From the NCBI GenBank assembly GCA_015057205.1, contig SVEW01000026.1, forward strand, positions 1 to 19,818: a stretch of DNA of 19,818 nt, given 5' to 3'. The DNA comes from Lachnospiraceae bacterium. GTDB taxonomy: Bacteria; Bacillota; Clostridia; Lachnospirales; Lachnospiraceae. Both the position numbers and the translations under genes were made by a program. A model generated the notes under the pieces. It made no database searches. It saw only the letters and a program-made list of their open reading frames with translations, and had not been told where the DNA came from. Positions 1-7,593 of the stretch are shown here, one piece after another; within the stretch, counting starts at the first letter, position 1; every line of letters starts with the position of its first letter.

Positions 1-30
1 ATTCTTTTTTGGAAAATCATTGCAGGATGA
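1..30 (+). CDS. Possible last codons of an upstream gene (atpI-like?)
   Basis: Frame 1 is open from the window edge and ends at TGA 28-30, encoding ILFWKIIAG. The short hydrophobic tail would suit a small membrane protein, and atpI often precedes atpB in Clostridia. Nine residues cannot identify a protein, so this is mostly inference from position. The other two frames are also open for a short distance (to 43 and 66). Confidence 0.25.
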   Translation: MLFWKIIAG

Positions 31-72
31 AAGCAATGCCTGAGAATTTCCAAAGGAAAGGGAGGTGAATGA

Positions 73-798
73 ATGGAAAGTTATGCGCTGGCTGCCACAA
101 ACGTGGACTTTATGATACACGGTCTATTTCAGTATGAAGTGTTTGGGCAGAAGGTGTGGATTACCACAACACATGTGAGTACGCTTATAGTCATGCTAAT
201 CTTGCTGATTTTTGGTATTATCGTTAAGACAAAAGTCGCCAAGGTTAAGCCGGGCGATAATCCAACCGGCCTGGTTAGTGCTTGTGAGATTCTCGTTGAA
301 AAGCTTGACGATATGGTTCTTAATTCCATGGGTGAAAAGCAATACCGGAAGTTTGCGAATTATATCGGAACGATTTTTGCGTTCATCTTATTAAGTAACA
401 TCTCAGGTTTGCTGGGCTTACGACCACCGACAGCTGACTATGGTGTCACTTTCCCAATGGCAATCATGACGTTTTGCCTAATTCATTATAACCATTTTAA
501 GTATCAAAAAGTCAAAGGTGTTATCGCTGACCTTTGCGACCCGTGGCCAATTTGGGCTCCGATTAATATTATCAGCGATTTTGCGGTACCGGTATCGTTA
601 TCCTTGCGTTTGTTCGCAAACGTTTTATCGGGAACTGCAATTATGGCGTTAATATACGCACTGTTGTCAAAGGTAGCCATTATTTGGCCTGCAGCATTAC
701 ATTTCTATTTTGACCTGTTCTCAGGTGCAATTCAGACTTATGTATTCTGTATGTTAACAATGACCTACATCACTAATGCAATTGGTGAGGAAAACTAA
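73..798 (+). CDS. atpB: F1Fo ATP synthase subunit a
   Basis: This is the membrane stator subunit of the Fo motor. It provides the two ion half-channels and the arginine that pushes ions off the rotating c ring. The 241-residue protein has about five hydrophobic segments. The family signature SLSLRLFANVLSG contains the essential arginine (R179), and the last helix carries GAIQTYVF with Q221, the usual polar partner. The start at 73 follows GGAGGTG at 61-67. It is the first complete gene of the operon, and atpE begins 18 bases after its stop. Length and motifs are normal for a bacterial a subunit, and nothing appears broken. Confidence 0.97.
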   Translation: MESYALAATNVDFMIHGLFQYEVFGQKVWITTTHVSTLIVMLILLIFGIIVKTKVAKVKPGDNPTGLVSACEILVEKLDDMVLNSMGEKQYRKFANYIGTIFAFILLSNISGLLGLRPPTADYGVTFPMAIMTFCLIHYNHFKYQKVKGVIADLCDPWPIWAPINIISDFAVPVSLSLRLFANVLSGTAIMALIYALLSKVAIIWPAALHFYFDLFSGAIQTYVFCMLTMTYITNAIGEEN

Positions 799-816
799 TC
801 TTAGGAGGATAATCGT

Positions 817-1077
817 ATGAATCAAGTAACAGGAGTAGAATTAATTAAAGCATGTTCCGCAATCGGTGCAGGATTAGCAGTTATCGCTGGTATCGGACCT
901 GGAGTTGGACAGGGTATCGCAGCTGGTTATGCAGCAAGTGCAGTAGGACGTAACCCGGGAGCACAGGGTGCGATTCGTTCCACTATGTTATTAGGACAGG
1001 CCGTTGCCGAGACAACAGGTCTTTACGGATTGTTAGTAGCAATCTTACTGTTATTCGTTCAGCCACTTGCAAGATAA
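817..1077 (+). CDS. atpE: F1Fo ATP synthase subunit c, sodium-binding type
   Basis: This is the rotor-ring subunit, an 86-residue hairpin of two membrane helices joined by the polar loop GRNPGAQ (residues 44-50). The ion-carrying carboxylate is E65 in helix 2. Helix 1 carries P28 and Q32 in GIGPGVGQG. Helix 2 carries V63, A64, E65, T66 and Y70 in AVAETTGLY. In the sodium-translocating Ilyobacter tartaricus ring, Q32, V63, E65 and S66 bind Na+ and Y70 stabilises the site. The same positions are filled here, with T in place of S66 as in other Na+ rings. Na+ coupling is therefore predicted from family knowledge, not shown. AGGAGG at 803-808 precedes the start. Confidence 0.97.
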   Translation: MNQVTGVELIKACSAIGAGLAVIAGIGPGVGQGIAAGYAASAVGRNPGAQGAIRSTMLLGQAVAETTGLYGLLVAILLLFVQPLAR

Positions 1078-1115
1078 TAGAAGAGGAAGACAAATAACAG
1101 AAAGGAGGCTGAGGC

Positions 1116-1631
1116 ATGGAGAGACTATTTGACTTAGACCCTCAACTGTTAGCGGATGCAGCATTGAATCTGATAGCAGTACTTGCTCTGTATTTTTTAC
1201 TCAGCTATCTCTTTTTTAATCCAATCCGGAACCTTCTCGATGCAAGAAAGAAGATGATTGCAGATGAGATTGCTTCGGCTAAGCAGGACAGAGAAGATGC
1301 CGCTGTACTCAAGAGCGAGTACGATGACAAACTGAAACAGGCTGATAAAGAAACAGATGAAATTTTAAGTCAGGCACGTCAGAAGGCTTTGAAAAACGAA
1401 GCCAGAATCGAAGACCAGGCCAAAGAAGAAGCAGCACGCATTATCAAACGTGCCGAGGAACAGGCTGAGCTTGAGAAGAAGCGCGCACTTGATGATATGA
1501 AACAGGAAATGATCTCTGTAGCCGCTTTAATGGCTGGAAAAGTCGTTACAGCAAATATGAACACAGAGGTTCAGGAATCATTAGTAGACGAAACACTGAA
1601 GGAGATGGGTGAATCGACATGGCAAAGCTAA
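1116..1631 (+). CDS. atpF: F1Fo ATP synthase subunit b
   Basis: This is the peripheral stalk subunit that holds the F1 head against rotation. The 171-residue protein has one N-terminal membrane helix (about residues 15-36), then a long charged helix rich in K, E, A and Q (about 40-135) that would form the right-handed coiled-coil dimer, and a C-terminal part that contacts delta. AGGAGG at 1103-1108 precedes the ATG. The last 13 bases overlap the start of atpH (ATG at 1619), which suggests translational coupling. The length is typical. Confidence 0.95.
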   Translation: MERLFDLDPQLLADAALNLIAVLALYFLLSYLFFNPIRNLLDARKKMIADEIASAKQDREDAAVLKSEYDDKLKQADKETDEILSQARQKALKNEARIEDQAKEEAARIIKRAEEQAELEKKRALDDMKQEMISVAALMAGKVVTANMNTEVQESLVDETLKEMGESTWQS

Positions 1632-2185
1632 TATCCAAAACATATGGGGATGCTTTGTTTGACGTGGCCATTGAATCCGGACGTTTGGACGACTTCCTTG
1701 AGGAAGCAAAAGCAGTCAAAGGACTCCTTCATGAGAATGAGGATTTGGTCAAGCTAATGAATCATCCTAAAGTTCCAAAAGAAGAAAAGGTTACACTTTT
1801 GGAAAACTGTTTTTCCAATGGAATATCCAAAGAATTACTTGGAACCTTACGTCTGATGGTAATGAAGGATCGTACGCAGGATTTTGACGAAGTGTTAGAT
1901 TATTTTGTTACCAGGGTAAAAGACTACAAGAATATCGGACTGGCAACGGTTACAGTGGCAATGCCTCTTACCGATGCACAGAAAGAGAAAATTAAACAGA
2001 GATTATTAGAAACCACCAATTATGTAGAATTTGAAATCAATTATGAGGTTGATGAAAGTTTGATTGGTGGAATGGTAATCCGCATTAAAGATCGTGTAAT
2101 GGATAGTTCAGTAAAATCGAAGATTGCACGATTGCAGCGGGAATTATCAAATATACAGTTGAAAGCAGGTGAAAGCGCTCCATGA
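1619..2185 (+). CDS. atpH: F1Fo ATP synthase subunit delta
   Basis: This is the F1 subunit that links the top of the alpha3beta3 head to the b stalk. The 188-residue protein opens with the family-typical pattern AKLISKTYGDALFDVA and ends with the conserved region ESLIGGMVIRIKDRVMDSSVKSKIARL (about residues 142-170), where GGMVIRIKD is characteristic of delta/OSCP. The start lies inside the end of atpF. The stop TGA shares bases with the atpA start in an ATGA overlap (2182-2185), so delta and alpha translation are coupled. Confidence 0.95.
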   Translation: MAKLISKTYGDALFDVAIESGRLDDFLEEAKAVKGLLHENEDLVKLMNHPKVPKEEKVTLLENCFSNGISKELLGTLRLMVMKDRTQDFDEVLDYFVTRVKDYKNIGLATVTVAMPLTDAQKEKIKQRLLETTNYVEFEINYEVDESLIGGMVIRIKDRVMDSSVKSKIARLQRELSNIQLKAGESAP

Positions 2186-3687
2186 ATTTAAGACCAGAAG
2201 AGATTAGTTCTGTTATTAAAGAGCAGATTAAAAGATATGCAGCGCAATTGGAAGTATCCGATGTGGGTACCGTAATCCAGGTAGCCGATGGTATCGCTCG
2301 TATTCACGGACTTGAGAACGCTATGCAGGGAGAACTTTTGGAATTCCCAGGAGAAATCTACGGCATGGTGTTAAACCTTGAGGAGGACAACGTTGGTGCC
2401 GTTCTTTTAGGAGATGGTAAAAGTATCAACGAAGGTGATACCGTAAAAACAACCGGACGTGTAGTTGAGGTTCCGGTTGGTGATGCGATGCTTGGACGTG
2501 TCGTTAACGCATTGGGACAGCCAATTGATGGAAAGGGACCTATCGAAACCGATAAGTTCCGTCAGATTGAAAGAGTTGCAAGTGGTGTTATCTCCCGTAA
2601 ATCTGTAGATACACCATTGCAGACAGGTATTAAGGCGATTGACTCCATGATCCCTATCGGTAGAGGACAGCGTGAGTTGATTATCGGTGACCGTCAGACT
2701 GGAAAAACCGCTATTGCCGTTGATACCATCATCAATCAGAAGAATGAAAATGTTAAATGTATTTATGTTGCCATCGGTCAGAAGGCTTCTACCGTTGCAA
2801 CGATTGTTAATACATTAGAAGAGTACGGCGCTATGAGCTATACTACAGTCGTTGCAGCAACGGCGAGTGAGCTTGCACCGTTACAGTATATCGCTCCATA
2901 TTCCGGATGTGCAATCGGTGAGGAGTGGATGGAAAATGGTCAGGACGTACTGGTTATCTATGATGACTTAAGTAAGCATGCGGTTGCATACCGTACACTT
3001 TCCTTACTTCTTAAGAGACCACCAGGACGTGAGGCTTACCCTGGAGACGTATTCTATTTGCACTCCAGATTGTTAGAGCGTGCAGCGCGTTTGTCCGATG
3101 AATTAGGCGGCGGTTCTTTAACAGCGTTACCAATTATCGAGACACAGGCAGGAGACGTATCTGCCTACATTCCTACCAACGTAATTTCCATTACCGATGG
3201 TCAGATTTATCTGGAAACAGAGATGTTCAACGCTGGTTTCCGTCCTGCTATTAACGCAGGTTTGTCGGTATCCCGAGTTGGTGGAGCTGCACAGATTAAA
3301 GCAATCAAGAAAATTGCAGCGCCTATTCGTACCGAGTTGGCACAGTACGCAGAGCTTGCAGCTTTTGCACAGTTCGGTTCCGAACTTGATGATGCAACCA
3401 AAGAGACTTTAGCACAAGGTGAACGAATCCGCGAAGTTTTGAAGCAGCCACAGTATCAGCCAATGGCGGTTGAGAAGCAGGCAGTTATCATTTATGCGGC
3501 AACTAAGAAATATTTATTGGATGTTGCTGTAGAAAATGTACTTCGCTTTGAAAAAGAGCTCCTTGAGGAAATCGAAACCAAATATCCGGAGATTCTGACG
3601 ACGATTAAGAATACCAAGGTGATGGATGAAGCAACCGAGGAGAAACTTGTGAAAGCAATTAAAGAATTCAAGGCTCAGTTTCGTTAG
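2182..3687 (+). CDS. atpA: F1Fo ATP synthase subunit alpha
   Basis: This is the non-catalytic nucleotide-binding subunit of the F1 hexamer, 501 residues, a normal length. The N-terminal beta barrel is followed by the P-loop GDRQTGKT at 169-176, a Walker B region with LVIYDDLSKHAVAYR, and the alpha signature around PAINAGLSVSRVGGAAQ. In that signature R365 is the arginine finger that reaches the beta catalytic site. The start overlaps the atpH stop (ATGA). atpG begins 30 bases after its stop. Nothing unusual is visible. Confidence 0.98.
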   Translation: MNLRPEEISSVIKEQIKRYAAQLEVSDVGTVIQVADGIARIHGLENAMQGELLEFPGEIYGMVLNLEEDNVGAVLLGDGKSINEGDTVKTTGRVVEVPVGDAMLGRVVNALGQPIDGKGPIETDKFRQIERVASGVISRKSVDTPLQTGIKAIDSMIPIGRGQRELIIGDRQTGKTAIAVDTIINQKNENVKCIYVAIGQKASTVATIVNTLEEYGAMSYTTVVAATASELAPLQYIAPYSGCAIGEEWMENGQDVLVIYDDLSKHAVAYRTLSLLLKRPPGREAYPGDVFYLHSRLLERAARLSDELGGGSLTALPIIETQAGDVSAYIPTNVISITDGQIYLETEMFNAGFRPAINAGLSVSRVGGAAQIKAIKKIAAPIRTELAQYAELAAFAQFGSELDDATKETLAQGERIREVLKQPQYQPMAVEKQAVIIYAATKKYLLDVAVENVLRFEKELLEEIETKYPEILTTIKNTKVMDEATEEKLVKAIKEFKAQFR

Positions 3688-3717
3688 AACAAAGCTTTAG
3701 TAAGGCGGTGAGATGCT

Positions 3718-4575
3718 ATGGCCTCAATGAAGGACATAAAACAAAGAAAAAGCAGCATACAAAGTACGCAGCAGATAACCAAAGCCATGAAGCTTGTTTC
3801 TACCGTAAAACTACAGAAAGCCAGAACCAGAGCGGAGAATGCGAACCCGTTTTTCCAGCACGTGTATAACACAGTATCAACTATTTTGGCAAAAAGTGAA
3901 AATATCAGTCATCCGTTTTTGAAGTCCGGTGATTCGGATAGAATTGCGGTGGTTGTAATCACATCTAACCGTGGACTTGCCGGTGGCTACAACTCTAATG
4001 TTGTTAAGCTGATTACGGAAAGCGGATTGCCGAAAGATAAAATTGATATTTATGCCATTGGTGGAAAGGGTCGTGATTCCTTAGATCATAAGGGATATAC
4101 CATTGTATCCGATGATTCGCCGGTTATGGAGGCACCGACATATGACGATGCCAAAGAAATCTGCGATAAAGTTCTGGACTCTTTTGCAAAAGGGGAGATT
4201 GGCGAGATTTATCTTGCTTATGCTCATTTTAAAAACACCGTTGTCAATGTACCGACACTGATGAAGCTTTTGCCGGTGGAGGTTGACGAGGAAGATGTGC
4301 AGGAGAGCAAAGTAGAGGCACCGATGGGATTTGAACCAACGGACGAGGAAGTTCTCGACGTGGTGATTCCGAAGTATGTTACCTCACTTTTCTACGGCGC
4401 TTTGATTGAAGCCGTTGCCAGTGAGAATGGTGCCAGAATGCAGGCCATGGATTCTGCGACAAGTAATGCAGAAGAGATGATCAGTGATTTGTCACTGAAG
4501 TATAATAGAGCCCGTCAGGGTGCAATTACCCAGGAATTAACGGAAATTATTGCCGGAGCACAGGCAATTTCCTAG
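3718..4575 (+). CDS. atpG: F1Fo ATP synthase subunit gamma
   Basis: This is the central rotor shaft of F1. The 285-residue protein has the two conserved terminal helices that form the coiled coil. The N-terminus MASMKDIKQRKSSIQSTQQI is the classical family start, which supports ATG 3718 over the out-of-frame ATG at 3713. The C-terminal helix contains the gamma signature ENGARMQAMDSATSNAEEMI and ends in the conserved run around NRARQGAITQELTEIIAGAQA. A TAAGGCGGTGAG stretch just upstream serves as the ribosome site. It lies between atpA and atpD in the usual order. Confidence 0.97.
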   Translation: MASMKDIKQRKSSIQSTQQITKAMKLVSTVKLQKARTRAENANPFFQHVYNTVSTILAKSENISHPFLKSGDSDRIAVVVITSNRGLAGGYNSNVVKLITESGLPKDKIDIYAIGGKGRDSLDHKGYTIVSDDSPVMEAPTYDDAKEICDKVLDSFAKGEIGEIYLAYAHFKNTVVNVPTLMKLLPVEVDEEDVQESKVEAPMGFEPTDEEVLDVVIPKYVTSLFYGALIEAVASENGARMQAMDSATSNAEEMISDLSLKYNRARQGAITQELTEIIAGAQAIS

Positions 4576-4603
4576 GGCAGAATCTAATTAAGGAGTGTAA
4601 CAT

Positions 4604-5995
4604 ATGGCAGACAAGAATGTTGGAAAGATTACCCAGATTATCGGTGCCGTATTAGACATCAAGTTTACCGAAGGACACCTTCCGGAAATCAATGAAGCAA
4701 TTGAGATTCTGATGAAGGATGGTAAAAAACTGACAGTCGAAGTGGCACAGCATCTGGGTGACGATATCGTAAGATGTATTGCCATGGGACCGACGGATGG
4801 ATTGGTTAGAGGAATGGATGCAACTGCTACCGGTGGACCAATCTCAGTCCCAGTTGGTGAGAACACCTTAGGTCGTATCTTCAACGTTTTAGGTGAGACC
4901 ATTGATAATGGTGAGGCACCAAAAGACGTAGAATATATGCCAATTCATAGAAAAGCGCCTTCTTTTGAAGAGCAGGCAACATCCCAGGAGATGTTAGAGA
5001 CCGGAATTAAGGTCGTTGACCTTCTCTGCCCGTATCAGAAGGGTGGAAAAATCGGATTGTTCGGTGGTGCCGGTGTAGGTAAAACCGTATTAATCCAGGA
5101 GTTGATTCACAACATCGCTACCGAGCACGGTGGATATTCCGTATTTACCGGTGTTGGTGAGCGTACCCGTGAAGGTAATGACCTTTACTACGAAATGAAA
5201 GAATCCGGCGTTATCGATAAAACCACCATGGTTTTCGGTCAGATGAACGAGCCACCTGGAGCACGTATGCGTGTTGGTCTTGCAGGACTGACTATGGCAG
5301 AGTACTTCCGTGATAAAGGTGGAAAGGATGTGTTGTTATTCATTGATAACATTTTCCGTTTTACCCAGGCTGGTTCCGAAGTATCCGCTTTGTTAGGACG
5401 TATGCCTTCTGCGGTAGGTTATCAGCCTACGTTGCAGACTGAAATGGGTGCGTTGCAGGAGCGTATCACTTCAACCAAGAATGGTTCCATTACTTCCGTA
5501 CAGGCAGTATATGTGCCTGCGGATGACTTGACGGACCCTGCTCCGGCTACAACCTTCGCTCATTTGGATGCTACCACCGTATTGGAGCGTTCCATTGCAG
5601 CATTGGGTATTTATCCGGCAGTAGACCCACTTGGTTCTACCTCTCGTATTTTGGATCCTCGTATCGTAGGACAGGAACATTTTGAGACTGCCCGTGGCGT
5701 ACAGGAGATTTTACAGAGATACAAAGAGTTACAGGATATCATCGCCATCCTTGGTATGGACGAGTTATCCGAGGAAGACAAGCTGGTTGTAAACCGTGCA
5801 CGTAAGGTTCAGAGATTCTTATCTCAGCCGTTCTTTGTAGCGGGACAGTTTACCGGTTTGGAAGGTAAGTATGTACCGATTTCCGAAACCATTCGTGGAT
5901 TTAAGGAAATCCTGGAAGGAAAGCATGATGACATCCCAGAGGGATATTTCTTAAATGCAGGAAGCATCGACGATGTTGTAGCCCGCATGAAGTAA
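4604..5995 (+). CDS. atpD: F1Fo ATP synthase subunit beta (catalytic)
   Basis: This is the catalytic subunit, which makes or hydrolyses ATP at the beta/alpha interface. The 463-residue protein has the P-loop GGAGVGKT at 154-161, the catalytic-glutamate segment GVGERTREGNDLY, a Walker B region ending LLFIDNIFRFTQAGSEVS, and the DELSEED lever (MDELSEEDK) that pushes the gamma shaft. The start follows AAGGAGTGTAAC. atpC begins 13 bases after its stop. All catalytic motifs are intact. Confidence 0.98.
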   Translation: MADKNVGKITQIIGAVLDIKFTEGHLPEINEAIEILMKDGKKLTVEVAQHLGDDIVRCIAMGPTDGLVRGMDATATGGPISVPVGENTLGRIFNVLGETIDNGEAPKDVEYMPIHRKAPSFEEQATSQEMLETGIKVVDLLCPYQKGGKIGLFGGAGVGKTVLIQELIHNIATEHGGYSVFTGVGERTREGNDLYYEMKESGVIDKTTMVFGQMNEPPGARMRVGLAGLTMAEYFRDKGGKDVLLFIDNIFRFTQAGSEVSALLGRMPSAVGYQPTLQTEMGALQERITSTKNGSITSVQAVYVPADDLTDPAPATTFAHLDATTVLERSIAALGIYPAVDPLGSTSRILDPRIVGQEHFETARGVQEILQRYKELQDIIAILGMDELSEEDKLVVNRARKVQRFLSQPFFVAGQFTGLEGKYVPISETIRGFKEILEGKHDDIPEGYFLNAGSIDDVVARMK

Positions 5996-6008
5996 GGGGT
6001 GAAGGCAT

Positions 6009-6419
6009 ATGGCAGATGAAAAAAACCTTTTTGACATTGAAATCATATGCCCAGACCGTGTTTTGCATACAGGACGGGCATACATGGTAGAATTCAATAC
6101 CACTGAGGGACAGATTGGTGTATTTAAGAACCATGTTCCAATTACGACGGTATTGGCACCGGGGATTGTGACCATCACAGAAGGCGATGATCACAAGAAG
6201 CAGGCAGCAATCCACAGTGGATTTGCAACCATCCTGCAGGACAAAGTAACGCTGCTTGCCGATATCGCAGAATTACCAGATGAAATTGATGTACAGCGTG
6301 CGGAAGCTGCAAAGCAGCGTGCCGAGAAGCGTTTAAGCGAACATGCCGACGGTTTGGATGTACTCCGCGCCGAAGTTGCATTAAAGAAAGCGCTCGTACG
6401 ATTGGGCATCAAAAAATAA
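6009..6419 (+). CDS. atpC: F1Fo ATP synthase subunit epsilon
   Basis: This rotor subunit couples gamma to the c ring and can inhibit hydrolysis. The 136-residue protein has an N-terminal beta-sandwich with the family pattern TTEGQIGVFKNHVPITTVLAPG (about residues 34-55) and a C-terminal helical hairpin (about 90-136) rich in A, E, K and R. The start follows GGGGTGAAGG. It is the last gene of the operon, and a terminator hairpin begins 12 bases after the stop. Confidence 0.96.
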   Translation: MADEKNLFDIEIICPDRVLHTGRAYMVEFNTTEGQIGVFKNHVPITTVLAPGIVTITEGDDHKKQAAIHSGFATILQDKVTLLADIAELPDEIDVQRAEAAKQRAEKRLSEHADGLDVLRAEVALKKALVRLGIKK

Positions 6420-6430
6420 AGTAAGGAAGG

Positions 6431-6466
6431 ATTCCCGCCGAGACAAAGCTCCGGCGGGAGTTTTTT
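6431..6466 (+). terminator. Intrinsic terminator of the atp operon
   Basis: Arms TCCCGCCG (6433-6440) and CGGCGGGA (6452-6459) form a GC-rich stem around an 11-base loop. Two more pairs extend the stem outward, and six T residues follow directly at 6461-6466. Its place 12 bases after atpC fits the end of the ATP synthase transcript. Confidence 0.93.
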
Positions 6467-6532
6467 GTGCAGAGCACTTAGTGAGACAAGCCCGATGACC
6501 AAAAGGAAAGCAAAGGAAGTAACATTACCACG

Positions 6533-6964
6533 ATGACATTTTCAATTGGTTTTCACGAGATGGGACATCTATTGGCATGCAAGGTGTTTACAAAAAATGA
6601 GGTTTGGCATATTAAAATTGGAATAGGGAAAGAAATAGTTAAAACCAAGCGTATTACGTTATGCGCCATTCCATTTAGCGGCTATTTTCGCTATGAGGAA
6701 AAAAGAGCTGTATCAACGTTTGAGGAGGGTTCTATGTTGGTGGGAGGACCATTGGGTACGGCGTTGCTATTACTTTTATTGGCTTTGATTTTGCGAAATG
6801 TTGCTAGTGCTTGGAGTGTCAGCTTGGCGAAATACTTGATTTATTTTAATGGAAGTATGCTTATTACATCCGTTGTCCCGATGCGTTATTCAGCAGTATT
6901 TAATCCGATACGATATAGTGATGGTTGGCAGTTTTGGCAATTGGTAAGAAAAAATAACAATTAG
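6533..6964 (+). CDS. Small M50-like (site-2 protease type) membrane metallopeptidase
   Basis: The 143-residue protein carries a zinc motif HEMGH (H8, E9, H12) right at its N-terminus and a C-terminal SDGW (D130) after VPMRY...FNPIRY, matching the NxxP...DG third-ligand motif of M50 peptidases. Two hydrophobic helices lie between (about 67-87, which begins GGPLGTA, and 96-116). Intramembrane cleavage of a membrane protein would be the family role; the substrate is unknown. ATG 6533 is the only in-frame ATG after the stop at 6482-6484. AAAGGAAG at 6512-6519 is 13 bases from it, so a non-ATG start slightly upstream (for example ATT 6524) is possible. Starting seven residues before the first histidine is short for the family. 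Confidence 0.72.
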   Translation: MTFSIGFHEMGHLLACKVFTKNEVWHIKIGIGKEIVKTKRITLCAIPFSGYFRYEEKRAVSTFEEGSMLVGGPLGTALLLLLLALILRNVASAWSVSLAKYLIYFNGSMLITSVVPMRYSAVFNPIRYSDGWQFWQLVRKNNN

Positions 6965-7066
6965 GCAGAGGTGTTACAATCATAATATATCACACCGAAG
7001 AATTTCTAAAGAAAATCGGTATAACTATACCCAAAATTCGCTTCAAAATCATACTTGTAGCAAAAT

Positions 7067-7429
7067 TTACGTGGAATATGCTATTTACTGAAATTTTCCC
7101 GTAAGTATTTTGTATGCGTTCATGAAATTATACGGGTGAATATGTGTATACAGAATTCTACCCGTAAGCTTCCCGCCTGCTTTTTCAAATTTTTACGTGT
7201 AATATGAATAAAATGTAAAGATACACGCCACAAACTTGCATTTCATACTGAGTTCTTCAATTCACCTTACGTGTAAATTGCTGAAAAGTAAAAACATCAC
7301 GTAGGATTTTTAAAAACCATATCAAATGGTTACGTGAGAATCGTCAAATACTCTCCCTATCCCGTAAAGTTTTCCGTTTCACAAACTTTTGCTACGTAAA
7401 ATTTTCAATTTGTCTTGAATGACCCGTAA
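7067..7429. repeat. Tandem array of six phased inverted repeats, 63-bp period
   Basis: Six dyads follow one another, each with a left arm like TTACGTG and a right arm like CCCGTAA. Taking the CG step in each arm as anchor, the pairs are at 7070/7100, 7133/7163, 7196/7226, 7270/7300, 7333/7363 and 7395/7425. The distance inside a unit is 30 bp in all six. Unit-to-unit steps are 63, 63, 74, 63 and 62 bp. Read on its own strand, the half-site consensus is TTACGKGW. Left arms are mostly TTACGTG and right arms mostly TTACGGG. The third right arm is degenerate (ATACACGCC). The AT-rich sequence between arms is largely different in each unit, though AATATG recurs at the same offset in the first three. 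This suggests phased protein-binding sites or diverged tandem duplications. It is not a CRISPR array. Confidence 0.85.
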
Positions 7430-7480
7430 AAAATTTAAAAAGCATGCCTGCACAAGGGAAAAAAACAACTCCAAGTTGTA

Positions 7481-7546
7481 TCCGCATATCGGAAAGTAAA
7501 CATAGAATCGCTTTTGTTTGATATGGAACTATGTTAAGATAAGACC
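7481..7546 (+). promoter_or_regulatory. Weak candidate promoter region for the HTH-methyltransferase gene
   Basis: A small dyad, TCCGcatatCGGA, lies at 7481-7493. Further on are TTGTTT (7514-7519) and TAAGAT (7535-7540) with a 15-base gap, a poor match to a sigma-A promoter. The dyad could be an operator of the downstream Xre-type protein, but nothing in the sequence proves it. Confidence 0.3.
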
Positions 7547-7593
7547 ATGAAGCCGCGGAATCAGAGAGTACAGACATAAAGGAGAAGGTTAGG

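Noticed and set aside
7067..7429. CRISPR array
   Set aside because: The repeated part is only about 7-9 bases, alternates in orientation and is degenerate; there are no 24-36 base direct repeats and no cas genes in the window.
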